From: SCGC-AG-212-J23 sp036406675
Lineage (GTDB): Bacteria; Pseudomonadota; Gammaproteobacteria; Burkholderiales; SG8-39
DNA length: 21,791 bases
Assembly: GCA_036406675.1 (NCBI GenBank)
Contig: DASXAO010000146.1
Location: 1-21,791 of the forward strand
Reading direction: 5' to 3'
The translations under genes and the position numbers were made by a program. The number at the start of each line of letters is the position of its first letter. The first letter of the stretch is position 1. Under the pieces are notes generated by a model that made no database searches, was not told the DNA's origin, and saw nothing but the letters and a program-made list of their open reading frames with translations. Positions 6,454-14,520 of the stretch are shown piece after piece.

Positions 6454-8741
6454 TAGCGCGGCCGTTGCTCGCGCTCGGCTTCGACGCGCACTTCGCCGCC
6501 CCCGAGCCGCACATGGATGGCGCCGTCCCGGTCGGTCCGGAAAATACTCGTCCCGATGCTTTCGTAGCGCTTCAGCACTTCCGAATTCGGATGCCCGAAG
6601 CGGTTGCGGTAGCCCGCGGCGACGATCGCCCAGCGCGGCGCGACGGCCTCGACGAATTCGGCGCTGGACGAAGTGCGGCTGCCGTGGTGGGGCACGAGCA
6701 TCACATCGGCTTTGATCCGTTGCTGGGAAAGCAGGGTTTGCTCCGCAGCGCGCTCGATATCGCCGGTGAGGAGCATCGAGCGGCCGCCCGCCTCGATCCT
6801 CAACACGCAGCTTTGGTTATTGCGGCGCACAGCCGCGTCCTCCGGCCGTGGATGCAGGAAGGCGAAGTGCACCGCGTCCCAGTCCCAGCTCTCGCCCGCC
6901 AGGCAGCGCCGCGGCGCCGGAACGAGCGCGTTCAGCGCGTGCGCCCGAGGGAGCGAGGTGGCGAGGCCCTGCACCTCGAGGCTCTCGAGCACGCTGAGCG
7001 CGCCGCCGATATGGTCCATGTCCTCGTGGGACAGCACCATCAGGTCGACGCCGCTCGCCCCGGCGGCGCGCAGCTCCGGCACGAGAATGCGGCCGCCGCT
7101 GTCGGCCTCGGGCCCGAACGCCGGCCCGGCGTCGTAGATCAGCGTGCGCGTCGCAGTGCGCACGACCACGGCGAGGCCCTGCCCGACGTCGAACGCGGTG
7201 ATCCAGGCTTCCCCGGGCGAAGGCGCCGCCGGCGACAGCAGGAACGCCGGCGCCATCAGCGCGAGTCCGCAGCCGCGACCCGGGACGCCGCGCGGCGCGA
7301 GGACCCAGGCCGCGCCAGCGAGCGCGACCGCGACCGCCCACGGAGACGGTGCATGCTGCTGCCACAAGGCCCCCGGCAGCGCCGCGCAGAGCTCCAGAAA
7401 CTGGAGCAGCCATTCCACCAGCCGCGCGGCGAGCTCGAGGATGAAGTCGACCGGGACCGCTGCCGCAAGCAGCGCGAGCGGCGTGACAACGGCCGACACC
7501 ACCGGGATCGCGACCGCGTTGGCGAGCGGGCCGGCGACCGAGACCTGGCCGAAGAGGAGGAGCACTGCCGGCGCGAGCCCGACCGTGATGGCCCACTGCA
7601 CGCGGACCCATTGCGCCACGCGGTGCTCGCGGCCGGTCCAGCCGGCCGCGACGTAGAAGATCAGCGCCACGGCGGCAAACGAGAGCCAGAAGCCCGGCGA
7701 CAGCGGCGCCCAGGGATCGACCGCGAGAACCACGGCCGCTGCGAGCGCCAGGATGCGCACCGGCGAGGCGATCCCGCCGCTCCAGAGCGCGATCGCGACT
7801 ACGGTCACCATGTAGCAGGTGCGCTGCGCGGGCACGGCGAAGCCGGCGAGCAGCGTGTAGCCGAACGCCCCGACGATCGCCGCAGCCGCGCCCGCTTTGC
7901 GCGCGGGCAGCCGCAGCGCGAGCCATGGAACGCGCCGCCAGAGCGCCGCGAGGAGCCACCCGGCGAGCCCGGAGAGCAGCGTCACGTGCAGGCCCGAGAT
8001 GCTCATGAGGTGGGTGACGCCGGTCCGGCTGAAAAGGCGCCACTCCTCGGGCGCGATGGCGCGCTGGTCGCCCACCGCGAGCGCGGAAAGGATGCCCGCG
8101 GCCGGCGTCGCGCCGAGCACGTCATGGAATCGGTCGCGCACGGCCTCGCGCGCGCGCTCGGTGAAATCGAGCGCGGAGCCGCGCTCGCCGAGCAGGCGCT
8201 GCTCGCCGCGCTGGCGCACGTAGCCGGTCGCGCCGATGCCGCGCTCGAGGAGCCAGCCTTCGTAGTCGAAGCCGTTCGGATTGACGTTGCCGTGCGGGCG
8301 ACGCAGGCGCACGGTGAACATCCACCGCTCGCCCGGGTGCACCGCACCCGCGAGGAGCGCCGGATCGGTCTCCAGCTGCGCGCTGCGGTACCACCAGAGG
8401 AGGACGCGGCGCGGCACGCGCTCGCCGCGCGTTGCCGACTCGACTTCGAAATCGAAGCGCACGCCGCGCTCGCCCGGCGCGGGCAGTCCCGACACCACGC
8501 CCACGACCTCGATGTCGCGTCCCTCGAGCTGCGGCGCGAGCCAGTCGTCCATGCGCTGCTGCGCGCAAAACGCCGCCCAGAAGAACCCGGCGCCGAACGC
8601 CAACGCCGGCAGCAGCGACCGGTATCTCAACCCGATTACTGCCAAAGCGAGAAGCAGCAGCGCCCAAGCAAGCGAAGGCAGCGCGGCCTGCGTCTGCAGC
8701 AGGACCACCCCGGCTGCGAACGCGAGGACCGCGCAGGTCAT
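6429..8741 (-). CDS. comEC: DNA internalization competence protein ComEC/Rec2
   Basis: 770 residues, full length for the family. An N-terminal membrane pair (about 1-60) precedes an OB-like periplasmic domain (DIEVVGVVSGLPAPGERG). The competence core starts near AVGDQRAIAPEEW and contains SISGLHVTLLSG, followed by many hydrophobic helices. From about residue 512 there is a metallo-beta-lactamase-type domain: FDVGQGLAVVV, LSHEDMDHIGG with the HxDxDH metal motif at 572-577, TGD (659-661) and HHGS (685-688). ComEC forms the inner-membrane channel for single-stranded DNA in natural transformation, and the C-terminal domain is thought to degrade the other strand. All visible metal ligands are present, so it looks functional. 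It is divergent from the DUF2062 gene across a 46-bp spacer, a frequent pairing in betaproteobacteria. Confidence 0.96.
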   Translation of the reverse strand: MTCAVLAFAAGVVLLQTQAALPSLAWALLLLALAVIGLRYRSLLPALAFGAGFFWAAFCAQQRMDDWLAPQLEGRDIEVVGVVSGLPAPGERGVRFDFEVESATRGERVPRRVLLWWYRSAQLETDPALLAGAVHPGERWMFTVRLRRPHGNVNPNGFDYEGWLLERGIGATGYVRQRGEQRLLGERGSALDFTERAREAVRDRFHDVLGATPAAGILSALAVGDQRAIAPEEWRLFSRTGVTHLMSISGLHVTLLSGLAGWLLAALWRRVPWLALRLPARKAGAAAAIVGAFGYTLLAGFAVPAQRTCYMVTVVAIALWSGGIASPVRILALAAAVVLAVDPWAPLSPGFWLSFAAVALIFYVAAGWTGREHRVAQWVRVQWAITVGLAPAVLLLFGQVSVAGPLANAVAIPVVSAVVTPLALLAAAVPVDFILELAARLVEWLLQFLELCAALPGALWQQHAPSPWAVAVALAGAAWVLAPRGVPGRGCGLALMAPAFLLSPAAPSPGEAWITAFDVGQGLAVVVRTATRTLIYDAGPAFGPEADSGGRILVPELRAAGASGVDLMVLSHEDMDHIGGALSVLESLEVQGLATSLPRAHALNALVPAPRRCLAGESWDWDAVHFAFLHPRPEDAAVRRNNQSCVLRIEAGGRSMLLTGDIERAAEQTLLSQQRIKADVMLVPHHGSRTSSSAEFVEAVAPRWAIVAAGYRNRFGHPNSEVLKRYESIGTSIFRTDRDGAIHVRLGGGEVRVEAEREQRPRYWRGVPPV

Positions 8742-8742
8742 C

Positions 8743-8748
8743 TAGAAT
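8743..8748 (+). promoter_or_regulatory. TAGAAT -10-like element for the DUF2062 gene
   Basis: TAGAAT lies within the 46-bp spacer between comEC and DUF2062, 39 bases before the ATG at 8788. No good -35 is visible 16-18 bases upstream. The same CTAGAATC octamer occurs in the divergent spacer at 17037-17044. Confidence 0.35.
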
Positions 8749-8787
8749 CAACGCGTGCGGCGGCCTTCCGGCTGACCCGCGCGCAAC

Positions 8788-9336
8788 ATGCCGAGAAAGT
8801 TTCTCCGCAAGCATCTTCCGGACGTCGCCACGGTGCGCTCCTACCGCCTGGTGTCGATGTTCGGCGCCTGGCTGCACCACCCCAACCTGTGGTGCCTCAA
8901 CCGCCGCTCGGTGCCTGGCGCGGTGGCGATCGGGCTCTTCTGCGGGCTGATCCCGGGCCCTTTCCAGATGCTGGGCGCGCTGCTCGTCGCGGTGCCGCTG
9001 AAGAAGAACATCCCGGTGGCGCTGCTCGTCACGCTCTACACCAACCCGCTCACCATCGTGCCGCTCTACGTCCTCGCCTTCGGGTACGGTCAACTCCTGC
9101 TCGGCATGCCGCTCGGCGCCATGCCCGAGCAGCCGTTCCTCTGGGACTGGGCCAACATCGGCGCGTCGCTGCGCGAGTTCGCCCACTGGACCATGGCGCT
9201 CGGCAAGCCGCTCGCCATCGGCCTGGTCGCGCTCGCGGCGACGCTCGCGGTCGCGGGCTACCTGGTCACCGAATTCGGCTGGCGCGCCTACGTGGTGCTC
9301 GCCTGGCGCTCGCGCGGGGCGCGGCGAAAGCCATGA
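8788..9336 (+). CDS. DUF2062 inner-membrane protein
   Basis: 182 residues. Opening MPRKFLRKHLPD is basic, followed by WLHHPNLWCLNRRSVPGAVA, then the family core: GLIPGPFQM (53-61), VALLVTLYTNPLT (77-89) and VPLYVLAFGYG. Two or three membrane segments lie in 45-105, and another hydrophobic segment at about 142-163 precedes a basic tail. The domain (COG3216) has no established biochemical role. In betaproteobacteria it often sits beside comEC and the lolC-lolD pair, as here, so it belongs to a conserved neighbourhood. ATG at 8788 lacks a clear Shine-Dalgarno. It is followed by a 119-bp gap and a lower-GC unit. Confidence 0.92.
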   Translation: MPRKFLRKHLPDVATVRSYRLVSMFGAWLHHPNLWCLNRRSVPGAVAIGLFCGLIPGPFQMLGALLVAVPLKKNIPVALLVTLYTNPLTIVPLYVLAFGYGQLLLGMPLGAMPEQPFLWDWANIGASLREFAHWTMALGKPLAIGLVALAATLAVAGYLVTEFGWRAYVVLAWRSRGARRKP

Positions 9337-9455
9337 TGAGCGGGCCAAACTTCGGACTGCCGGATAAGTGGCCGGGCGCAGGCGACCTTACGATTTGCCA
9401 GTTAGGGAAGCGCCAGCGGCGGGCGAATTGCGCAGGGCAAGTAGCGGGGGAGGCA
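9337..9455. other. Intergenic spacer before the lower-GC two-gene unit
   Basis: 119 bp, the longest non-coding gap in the window. The only clear signal is a strong Shine-Dalgarno, GGGGGAGG, at its right end. I find no convincing -35/-10 pair, no terminator hairpin with a U-run for the DUF2062 gene, and no direct repeats that would mark an insertion site. Confidence 0.6.
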
Positions 9456-10157
9456 ATGGATCTTTCCAATATCGAGGTCGTGGTCTCGGCGGCCGGCGCG
9501 CTGGGGCTGGCTTCCTATGCGCTGGTGGACGCTTCCAAGGTGGGTCGCTACGGCGGCGTATCGAACGCGGGGTTCCGCTTCATCGAGCACGCGGTGCGGC
9601 AACTACTGCCGAGCGAGCATTTGAATCTCGCCACGGCCCGGTCTCATGGCCGCAGGTCCGTGCTGGATGTCCTGCACGCCAACTGGATAAACGGATCCCC
9701 GCTCGGAGATCAAAAGGCTATCGCAAAATCGCTGATCAAGCTTCGGCTCACGAAGGACACCGCGGAGGCGTTTGCGAAGGCAACGCTGGTCGATCAAGAC
9801 GTGTTGTCGGCGGTGGCGGAAAAGATGGCCAAAGGCGGGAAGCTCGGCGACGAGGAGACCAATGTATTGGGGCGCTTCGATCTCGGCCTGACTGCGATTC
9901 TCGACGAAGGTTATCAGCGCGCCGACCAGAAGTACCGCAACTCCGCGAGGGTCCTCGCCGCCATCGTCGCGGTCGTGTTGGCCGTACTGGGTGGATGGGT
10001 GGTCAGCGGCTCGAGCTACTGGGACTACCTCAAAAGCTCCGACGTCTGGGTAGCGCTTCTGTGCGGCCTCATCTCGGTCCCGATCGCGCCGATCACCAAG
10101 GATCTCACGAGCGCGCTGCAGGCCGGGGTCAAGCTGGCGCAGACGATCAAGAAGTAG
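9456..10157 (+). CDS. Hypothetical membrane protein with three predicted helices
   Basis: 233 residues from ATG at 9456, fixed by GCGGGGGAGGCA immediately upstream. A hydrophobic N-terminal segment (about 7-24, VVVSAAGALGLASYALVD) is followed by a soluble mostly helical region of 140 residues containing GGVSNAGFRFIEHAVRQLLP (33-52) and many Lys/Ala-rich helices (84-130). Two further helices lie at about 164-183 (RVLAAIVAVVLAVLGGWVV) and 196-213 (DVWVALLCGLISVPIAPI), then a short helical tail ending in KK. No family recognised. It is three bases from the following hydrolase gene, so the two act as one unit. Base composition is clearly lower in GC than its neighbours (58-65% in sampled 60-base lines against about 77% just upstream), suggesting later acquisition. 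Confidence 0.8.
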   Translation: MDLSNIEVVVSAAGALGLASYALVDASKVGRYGGVSNAGFRFIEHAVRQLLPSEHLNLATARSHGRRSVLDVLHANWINGSPLGDQKAIAKSLIKLRLTKDTAEAFAKATLVDQDVLSAVAEKMAKGGKLGDEETNVLGRFDLGLTAILDEGYQRADQKYRNSARVLAAIVAVVLAVLGGWVVSGSSYWDYLKSSDVWVALLCGLISVPIAPITKDLTSALQAGVKLAQTIKK

Positions 10158-10160
10158 CCG

Positions 10161-11024
10161 ATGACGCTGTTCATCGACCTGCGCGCAACGCCGAGCGGCG
10201 GTATCTGCGCCGCCGAACCCAGCTTGTGGGAAGACGGGACCAGGCTCCTGTCCACGGACGCCTTCGAGTCGCGCGTCCAGGGCCTTGATGTCCTGCTGGC
10301 AACGCACGGCTTCAACGTGGATCGCGAAGACGGCGTAAGGGCGCTTTCGACTTGGAGCAGCCTTTGCCGGCTGCCGGGGGCTGCCGTGTTCGTCGGCGTC
10401 TTGTGGCCCGGCGATTCGCGCTACCTCCCGGTGATCGACTATCCCTTCGAGGGTGACGAGGCCATCGCGAGCGGCCGACTGCTCGCAGCCTTCCTGAATC
10501 GACGCTGCGCTGGCGCGGCGAGCCTCTCGTTCGCATCGCACAGCCTCGGCGCACGAACGGTGCTCGAAGCACTCAGGAACCTCGAGCGCAAGGCGCGACG
10601 CTTGATCCTGATGGCCGGCGCGATTGAAAACGACTGCCTGGTCAGGGAATACGCAACAGCCTCGCAAAACGTGCAGGAGATCTGCGTGCTTTCATCGCGC
10701 AGCGACTGGGTGCTGAAGGCCGCCTTTCCCATCGGCAATCCGGTCGGCGAGATCCTCATGCACGGGCATCCCTACTTCAAGACCGCGATCGGTCGTAGCG
10801 GCCCGGCGCAGCCCATCCCGCTCGAGCAGCAAGGCGGCGCCTGGAAGATCCCGGACGGCTGGGACTACGGCCATGGCGACTACCTGCCGAAGGGCGATGC
10901 AACAGTCGAGGTCCGGCCGCCGGTTGCCGCCCCCGGGCCGTCCGACGGCATTCCGGTCAATCCGCCGGTCGACGGCTGGAAGTCGGCGTGGTCGGCCGGC
11001 GCCGTCTCGACCGAATTTCTTTGA
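10161..11024 (+). CDS. DUF900-like alpha/beta serine hydrolase
   Basis: 287 residues. It reads like the COG4782/DUF900 esterase group: LDVLLATHGFNVDREDGVRA (42-61, oxyanion region with His49-Gly50), VFVGVLWPGDSRYLP (77-90), FEGDEAIASGRLLAAFL (96-112) and nucleophile elbow FASHSLGARTVLEAL (Ser128). An acid is likely Asp182 (SSRSDWVLK) and the histidine His238 (DYGHGDYLP). No signal peptide is visible, so the enzyme is probably cytosolic or held at the membrane by its partner. The last 40 residues are proline-rich and low in complexity. The start ATG is three bases after the stop of the membrane-protein gene. It ends four bases before the converging antiporter gene. One 60-base line (10621-10680) is only about 53% GC. 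The substrate is unknown. Confidence 0.85.
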   Translation: MTLFIDLRATPSGGICAAEPSLWEDGTRLLSTDAFESRVQGLDVLLATHGFNVDREDGVRALSTWSSLCRLPGAAVFVGVLWPGDSRYLPVIDYPFEGDEAIASGRLLAAFLNRRCAGAASLSFASHSLGARTVLEALRNLERKARRLILMAGAIENDCLVREYATASQNVQEICVLSSRSDWVLKAAFPIGNPVGEILMHGHPYFKTAIGRSGPAQPIPLEQQGGAWKIPDGWDYGHGDYLPKGDATVEVRPPVAAPGPSDGIPVNPPVDGWKSAWSAGAVSTEFL

Positions 11025-11028
11025 GGGA

Positions 11029-12570
11029 TCAGAGGCGCGATTCCTCGTAGTCGAGCTCTTCCTCCAGGTGGTGCAGCACTTCGTCGCCGATCGTCCCTTC
11101 CTGCCACAGGCGGATCAGCTCGTCGCGCTCGGCGCGCACCGCGGCGAGGCGCACCCGCGTGGCGTGGGTATGGCTGCTGTCCGGGAGCTGCGCGAGCGGG
11201 GAGGCGGCGGCCATGCGCTCGCCGAACTCGGCGCGGATGCGCGCCAGCACGTCGGGCAGCACGCCGCCCTCCCCGGCGGCACGGTCGACCGCGGCTAGCG
11301 CCGCCTTGCCCATGGCCATCCGCGCCAGCCTGTGCTCGTCGCGCGCGCTGTGGTCGGTGCCGAGCTTGACGCGCCGGATCAGCGGCGCCAGCGTCAGGCC
11401 CTGCACCACGAGGGTGATGAGGATCACCACGAACGTGAGGAAGATCAGGAATTCGCGATATTCGAGATCGGCGGGCAGCGCGAGCGCTGCCGCGAGCGAC
11501 ACGATGCCGCGCATCCCGCACCAGCTCACGATGAAGGCCTCGCCGGGGAGCGGCGGCGCGGTCCTGGCGCCGAAAGGACGTCCGAACCACGCAGGGAGGT
11601 ACTCGGCGAAGTAGACCCACCCAAAACGCACGAGGATGGCGACCATGCTCACCGCGAGGGAAGCTTCAGCGAGCTCCCTGCCGGTGAAACCCTCGAGGCG
11701 CGAGACGATGCCGGAGATCTGCAGCCCGATCAGGATGAAGATGATGCTGTTCAGCATGAACACGAGCAGGTTCCACACCGAGCGCGCGAGGATGCGCATC
11801 TCCGCCGACACCATCCTGGGCGAGTAGCGTCCCCGCAGCAGCCCCGCGGCCACCACCGCGAGCACGCCGGAGACGTGCACCGACTCGGCGGCGACGTAGG
11901 CGAGGTAGGGAACCGAAAGCGACAGCAGCACCTCGGTGAACGGATCGCCGAGGAAACGGTGGATGGCGACGAACACGCCGGCGAGCAGCATGCCGATGGC
12001 GATGCCGCCGATCGCCACGAGGACGAACTGGACCGAGGCGTCGAAAAGCGAGAACACGCCCGACATCGCCGCCGCCACGGCGAACTTATACAGCACCAGG
12101 CCCGACGCGTCGTTCACCAGGCTCTCACCCTCGAGCACCGTCACGATGCGCCGCGGCATGTTGAGCTTCGAAAGGATCGCGGTCGCCGCAACGGCATCGG
12201 GCGGCGACACGACGGCGCCGAACGCGAACGCTACCGCCCAGGGCATCTCCGGGACGAGGAACCTCACCGTCGCGCCGATCGCCAGCATGGTCACGACCAC
12301 CAGGCCGATCGCCAGCAAGCCGATCGGCCGCAGGTTCGCCTTGAAGTCGCGCCACGAGGTAAGGAGCGCTGCCTGGTACAGGATCGGAGGCAGCACGATC
12401 ACGAGCAGATACTGCGGATCGAACGGCAGCTGCGGCAGCCGCGGGATGAAGCCGAGCGCGCCGCCGCCGAGCACCAGCGCGATCGGATAGGGCACGCCGG
12501 CGCGGCGCGACACCCAGCCGAGGGCCACCGCGCACAGCAGCAGGAAAATGACGATCTCGAGGAGGTTCAT
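11029..12570 (-). CDS. CPA1-family Na+/H+ antiporter (NhaP-like)
   Basis: 513 residues. ATG at 12570 overlaps the lolD stop as ATGA, so I take this start rather than the longer open frame. About 12 hydrophobic helices fill residues 1-400. CPA1 motifs: VLPPILYQAAL (59-69), FGAVVSPPDAVAATAIL (117-133, ion-site Asp125) and LEGESLVNDASGLVL (146-160, Asn153-Asp154). Later comes SWCGMRGIVSLAAALALP, also typical of the family. From about 415 on there is a charged cytosolic tail of roughly 100 residues ending HHLEEELDYEESRL. The protein should exchange protons for Na+ or K+ across the inner membrane; the ion cannot be told from sequence. Its coupling to the lipoprotein-export genes is unusual. Confidence 0.93.
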   Translation of the reverse strand: MNLLEIVIFLLLCAVALGWVSRRAGVPYPIALVLGGGALGFIPRLPQLPFDPQYLLVIVLPPILYQAALLTSWRDFKANLRPIGLLAIGLVVVTMLAIGATVRFLVPEMPWAVAFAFGAVVSPPDAVAATAILSKLNMPRRIVTVLEGESLVNDASGLVLYKFAVAAAMSGVFSLFDASVQFVLVAIGGIAIGMLLAGVFVAIHRFLGDPFTEVLLSLSVPYLAYVAAESVHVSGVLAVVAAGLLRGRYSPRMVSAEMRILARSVWNLLVFMLNSIIFILIGLQISGIVSRLEGFTGRELAEASLAVSMVAILVRFGWVYFAEYLPAWFGRPFGARTAPPLPGEAFIVSWCGMRGIVSLAAALALPADLEYREFLIFLTFVVILITLVVQGLTLAPLIRRVKLGTDHSARDEHRLARMAMGKAALAAVDRAAGEGGVLPDVLARIRAEFGERMAAASPLAQLPDSSHTHATRVRLAAVRAERDELIRLWQEGTIGDEVLHHLEEELDYEESRL

Positions 12571-13262
12571 GCCGCGCGGGGGCGCAGCAGACCGTCCTGC
12601 AGCTCGAGCACGCGCTCGGCGCGGGCGGCGAGATCGGCGTCGTGGGTCACGATGATGAAGGCGGTGCCGTGGGAGAGCGACAGACGCACCATGACCTCGA
12701 ACACCTCGTCCGCGGTGGCGGTGTCGAGGTTGCCGGTGGGCTCGTCGGCGAGCACGCACGCGGGCTCGGTCACGAGCGCGCGCGCGAAGGCGCAGCGCTG
12801 GCGCTCGCCGCCCGAGAGCTCGCCGGGCTGGTGCTCGAGGCGCGCCCCGAGGCCCACTTCATCGAGAATTTTCTTGGCCTTTTCGCGCGCATCTTTTGGG
12901 GTCGAGCGGCGGATGATCAGCGGCATCGCCACGTTCTCGAGCGCGGTGAACTCGGGCAGCAGGTGGTGGAACTGGTAGATGAAGCCGAGCGTCGCGTTCC
13001 GCATCCGCCCGCGCTCGGCTTCACCCATCGCGCTCAGGCGCCGGCCCCGCACCAGCACCTCGCCGTCCGTGGGCGAGTCGAGGCCGCCGAGGACGTGCAG
13101 CAGGGTCGACTTGCCCGAGCCCGAGCGCCCCATGATGGCGATGCGCTCGCCGCCGCGCACCTCGAGGTCGACGCCACGCAGCACGGGCACCGGCGTCGGT
13201 CCCTTGTAGGTCTTCCTGAGGTTGCGGCAGGCGAGCACCACCTCGCGGGCGGCGTCACTCAT
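12567..13262 (-). CDS. lolD: Lipoprotein-releasing ABC transporter ATPase LolD
   Basis: 231 residues, normal length. Walker A GRSGSGKS (45-52), Q-loop YQFHHLLPEF (Gln97), signature LSGGERQR (149-156), Walker B CVLADEPTG (169-177) and switch His207 (VTHD) are all intact; YQFHHLLPEFTALENVAMP is characteristic of LolD rather than MacB. It powers extraction of outer-membrane lipoproteins from the inner membrane, handing them to LolA. The start overlaps the end of lolC by 8 bp and its stop overlaps the antiporter start. lolA and lolB are not in the window. Confidence 0.96.
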   Translation of the reverse strand: MSDAAREVVLACRNLRKTYKGPTPVPVLRGVDLEVRGGERIAIMGRSGSGKSTLLHVLGGLDSPTDGEVLVRGRRLSAMGEAERGRMRNATLGFIYQFHHLLPEFTALENVAMPLIIRRSTPKDAREKAKKILDEVGLGARLEHQPGELSGGERQRCAFARALVTEPACVLADEPTGNLDTATADEVFEVMVRLSLSHGTAFIIVTHDADLAARAERVLELQDGLLRPRAA

Positions 13263-14493
13263 ACCGCAGCGCTTCGGCGGGATTCACCTTCGATGCGCGC
13301 CAGCTCGGGTACAGCGTGGCGAGGAACGCGAGCGAGAGCGAGATCAGCGCGATCGCGGTCACGTCGTGCGCCTGCACTTCCGAGGGCAGGTACGGGATGA
13401 GGTACACGTTCTTGTCCATGAAGCTCACGCCGAAGGTCCTCTCGATCCAGCCCACCACCGGCTCGACGTTGAGCGCGAGGATCACCCCGCCGACCACACC
13501 CAGAAGCGTGCCGAGCACCCCGATCACCGAGCCCTGCACCATGAACACCTGCATGATCGAGCCCGGAGCCGCGCCGAGCGTGCGCAGGATGGCGATGTCG
13601 GCCTGCTTGTCGGTGACCAGCATCACCAGCGTGGACACGACGTTGAACGTCGCCACGGCAACGATCAGCGTCAGGATGATGAACATCATGCGCTTCTCGA
13701 TCTGCACCGCGCGGAACAGATTCGGATTGCTGTTGGTCCAGTCGTAGCCGAGAAGCTCGGGGTCCTTCTCCACCAGATCGCGGCCGACCTTGCGCGCCTC
13801 GAAGAGGTCGACCAGCTTGAGCCGCACGCCGCTCACCTTGTGGTCGAGCTGGTAGAGCCGCTGCGCGTCCTCCAGGCTGATGAGCGCAAGCCCGGAATCG
13901 GCCTCGTTGAAGCCGACGTCGAAGGTTCCCACCAGGGTGAACTGCTTGAGCCGCGGCACCACGCCCGCCGGGGTCACCACGCCCTGCGGCGCGATGAGCG
14001 CGATCTTGTCGCCGGGCACCACGCGCAGCGCGCGCGCGAGGTCGGCGCCGAGCACGATGCCGAAGGCGCCCGGCTGCAGGTCCTCGAACCGCCCCGCGAC
14101 CATGTGCTGGGAGAAATCCGCCACCTTCTCCTCGGCCTGCGGCAGCACGCCGCGCACCGCGACGCCGCGCGCGGTGCCCTCGCCCGTGAGCATCGCCTGG
14201 GCCTGCACGAAAGGCGCCGCGGCCAGCACGCGCGGATTCTCCGTCGCCATGCGAGCGACCGACTCCCAGTCGGCAAGCTGGCCGCCCGGGCCGGTGAGCA
14301 CGAGGTGCGAGGCCACCCCCAGGATGCGGGTGCGCACCTCGGTCTGGAAGCCGTTCATCACCGAAAGCACTACGATCAGCACCGCCACGCCGAGCGCGAT
14401 GCCGACCATCGAGATGAGCGAGATGAAACTGATGAAACGGTTGCGGCGCTTTGCGCGTGTGTAGCGCAAGCCGATCATAAGCTCGTAACGCAC
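13255..14493 (-). CDS. lolC: Lipoprotein-releasing ABC transporter permease LolC/LolE
   Basis: 412 residues from GTG at 14493. This start gives MRYELMIGLRYTRAKRRN, matching the family opening; the internal ATG at 14478 would remove the conserved YEL. Four membrane segments: about 23-47, 268-292, 320-345 and 373-395, with a large periplasmic domain between the first two. The permease core TDKQADIAILRTLGAAPGSI and terminal YPSWRASKVNPAEALRYE are typical. It forms the membrane part of LolCDE. Only one permease gene is present beside lolD, consistent with the single-permease arrangement of many betaproteobacteria, though a second copy elsewhere cannot be excluded. It is divergent from the PPOX gene with 27 bp between starts. 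Confidence 0.94.
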   Translation of the reverse strand: MRYELMIGLRYTRAKRRNRFISFISLISMVGIALGVAVLIVVLSVMNGFQTEVRTRILGVASHLVLTGPGGQLADWESVARMATENPRVLAAAPFVQAQAMLTGEGTARGVAVRGVLPQAEEKVADFSQHMVAGRFEDLQPGAFGIVLGADLARALRVVPGDKIALIAPQGVVTPAGVVPRLKQFTLVGTFDVGFNEADSGLALISLEDAQRLYQLDHKVSGVRLKLVDLFEARKVGRDLVEKDPELLGYDWTNSNPNLFRAVQIEKRMMFIILTLIVAVATFNVVSTLVMLVTDKQADIAILRTLGAAPGSIMQVFMVQGSVIGVLGTLLGVVGGVILALNVEPVVGWIERTFGVSFMDKNVYLIPYLPSEVQAHDVTAIALISLSLAFLATLYPSWRASKVNPAEALRYE

Positions 14494-14504
14494 GGTGCGC
14501 GAGA

Positions 14505-14514
14505 ATACTACAAT
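14505..14514. promoter_or_regulatory. Overlapping divergent -10-like hexamers between lolC and the PPOX gene
   Basis: On the plus strand TACAAT (14509-14514) ends 6 bases before the ATG at 14521. On the minus strand TAGTAT (14510-14505) ends 11 bases before the lolC GTG. Neither gene has room for a Shine-Dalgarno leader, so the plus-strand gene at least is predicted to be leaderless. The -35 regions are poor matches. Confidence 0.4.
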
Positions 14515-14520
14515 CGATCC

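Noticed and set aside
6387..9455. Very long plus-strand open frame continuing into the membrane-protein gene at 9456
   Set aside because: It runs opposite comEC and across DUF2062 in another frame; the translation is arginine/histidine-rich nonsense without domains. Only 9456-10157 is a gene.
11018..11035. Possible bidirectional terminator between the hydrolase and antiporter genes
   Set aside because: Only four bases separate the stops and I find no hairpin with a U-run on either strand.
11332..12978. 548-codon plus-strand open frame rich in histidine, glutamate and arginine
   Set aside because: Opposite the antiporter and lolD genes; looks like a low-complexity charged protein but is an antisense artefact.
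13222..14520. Long plus-strand open frame leading into the PPOX gene
   Set aside because: Antisense to lolC; the PPOX fold begins only at 14521.
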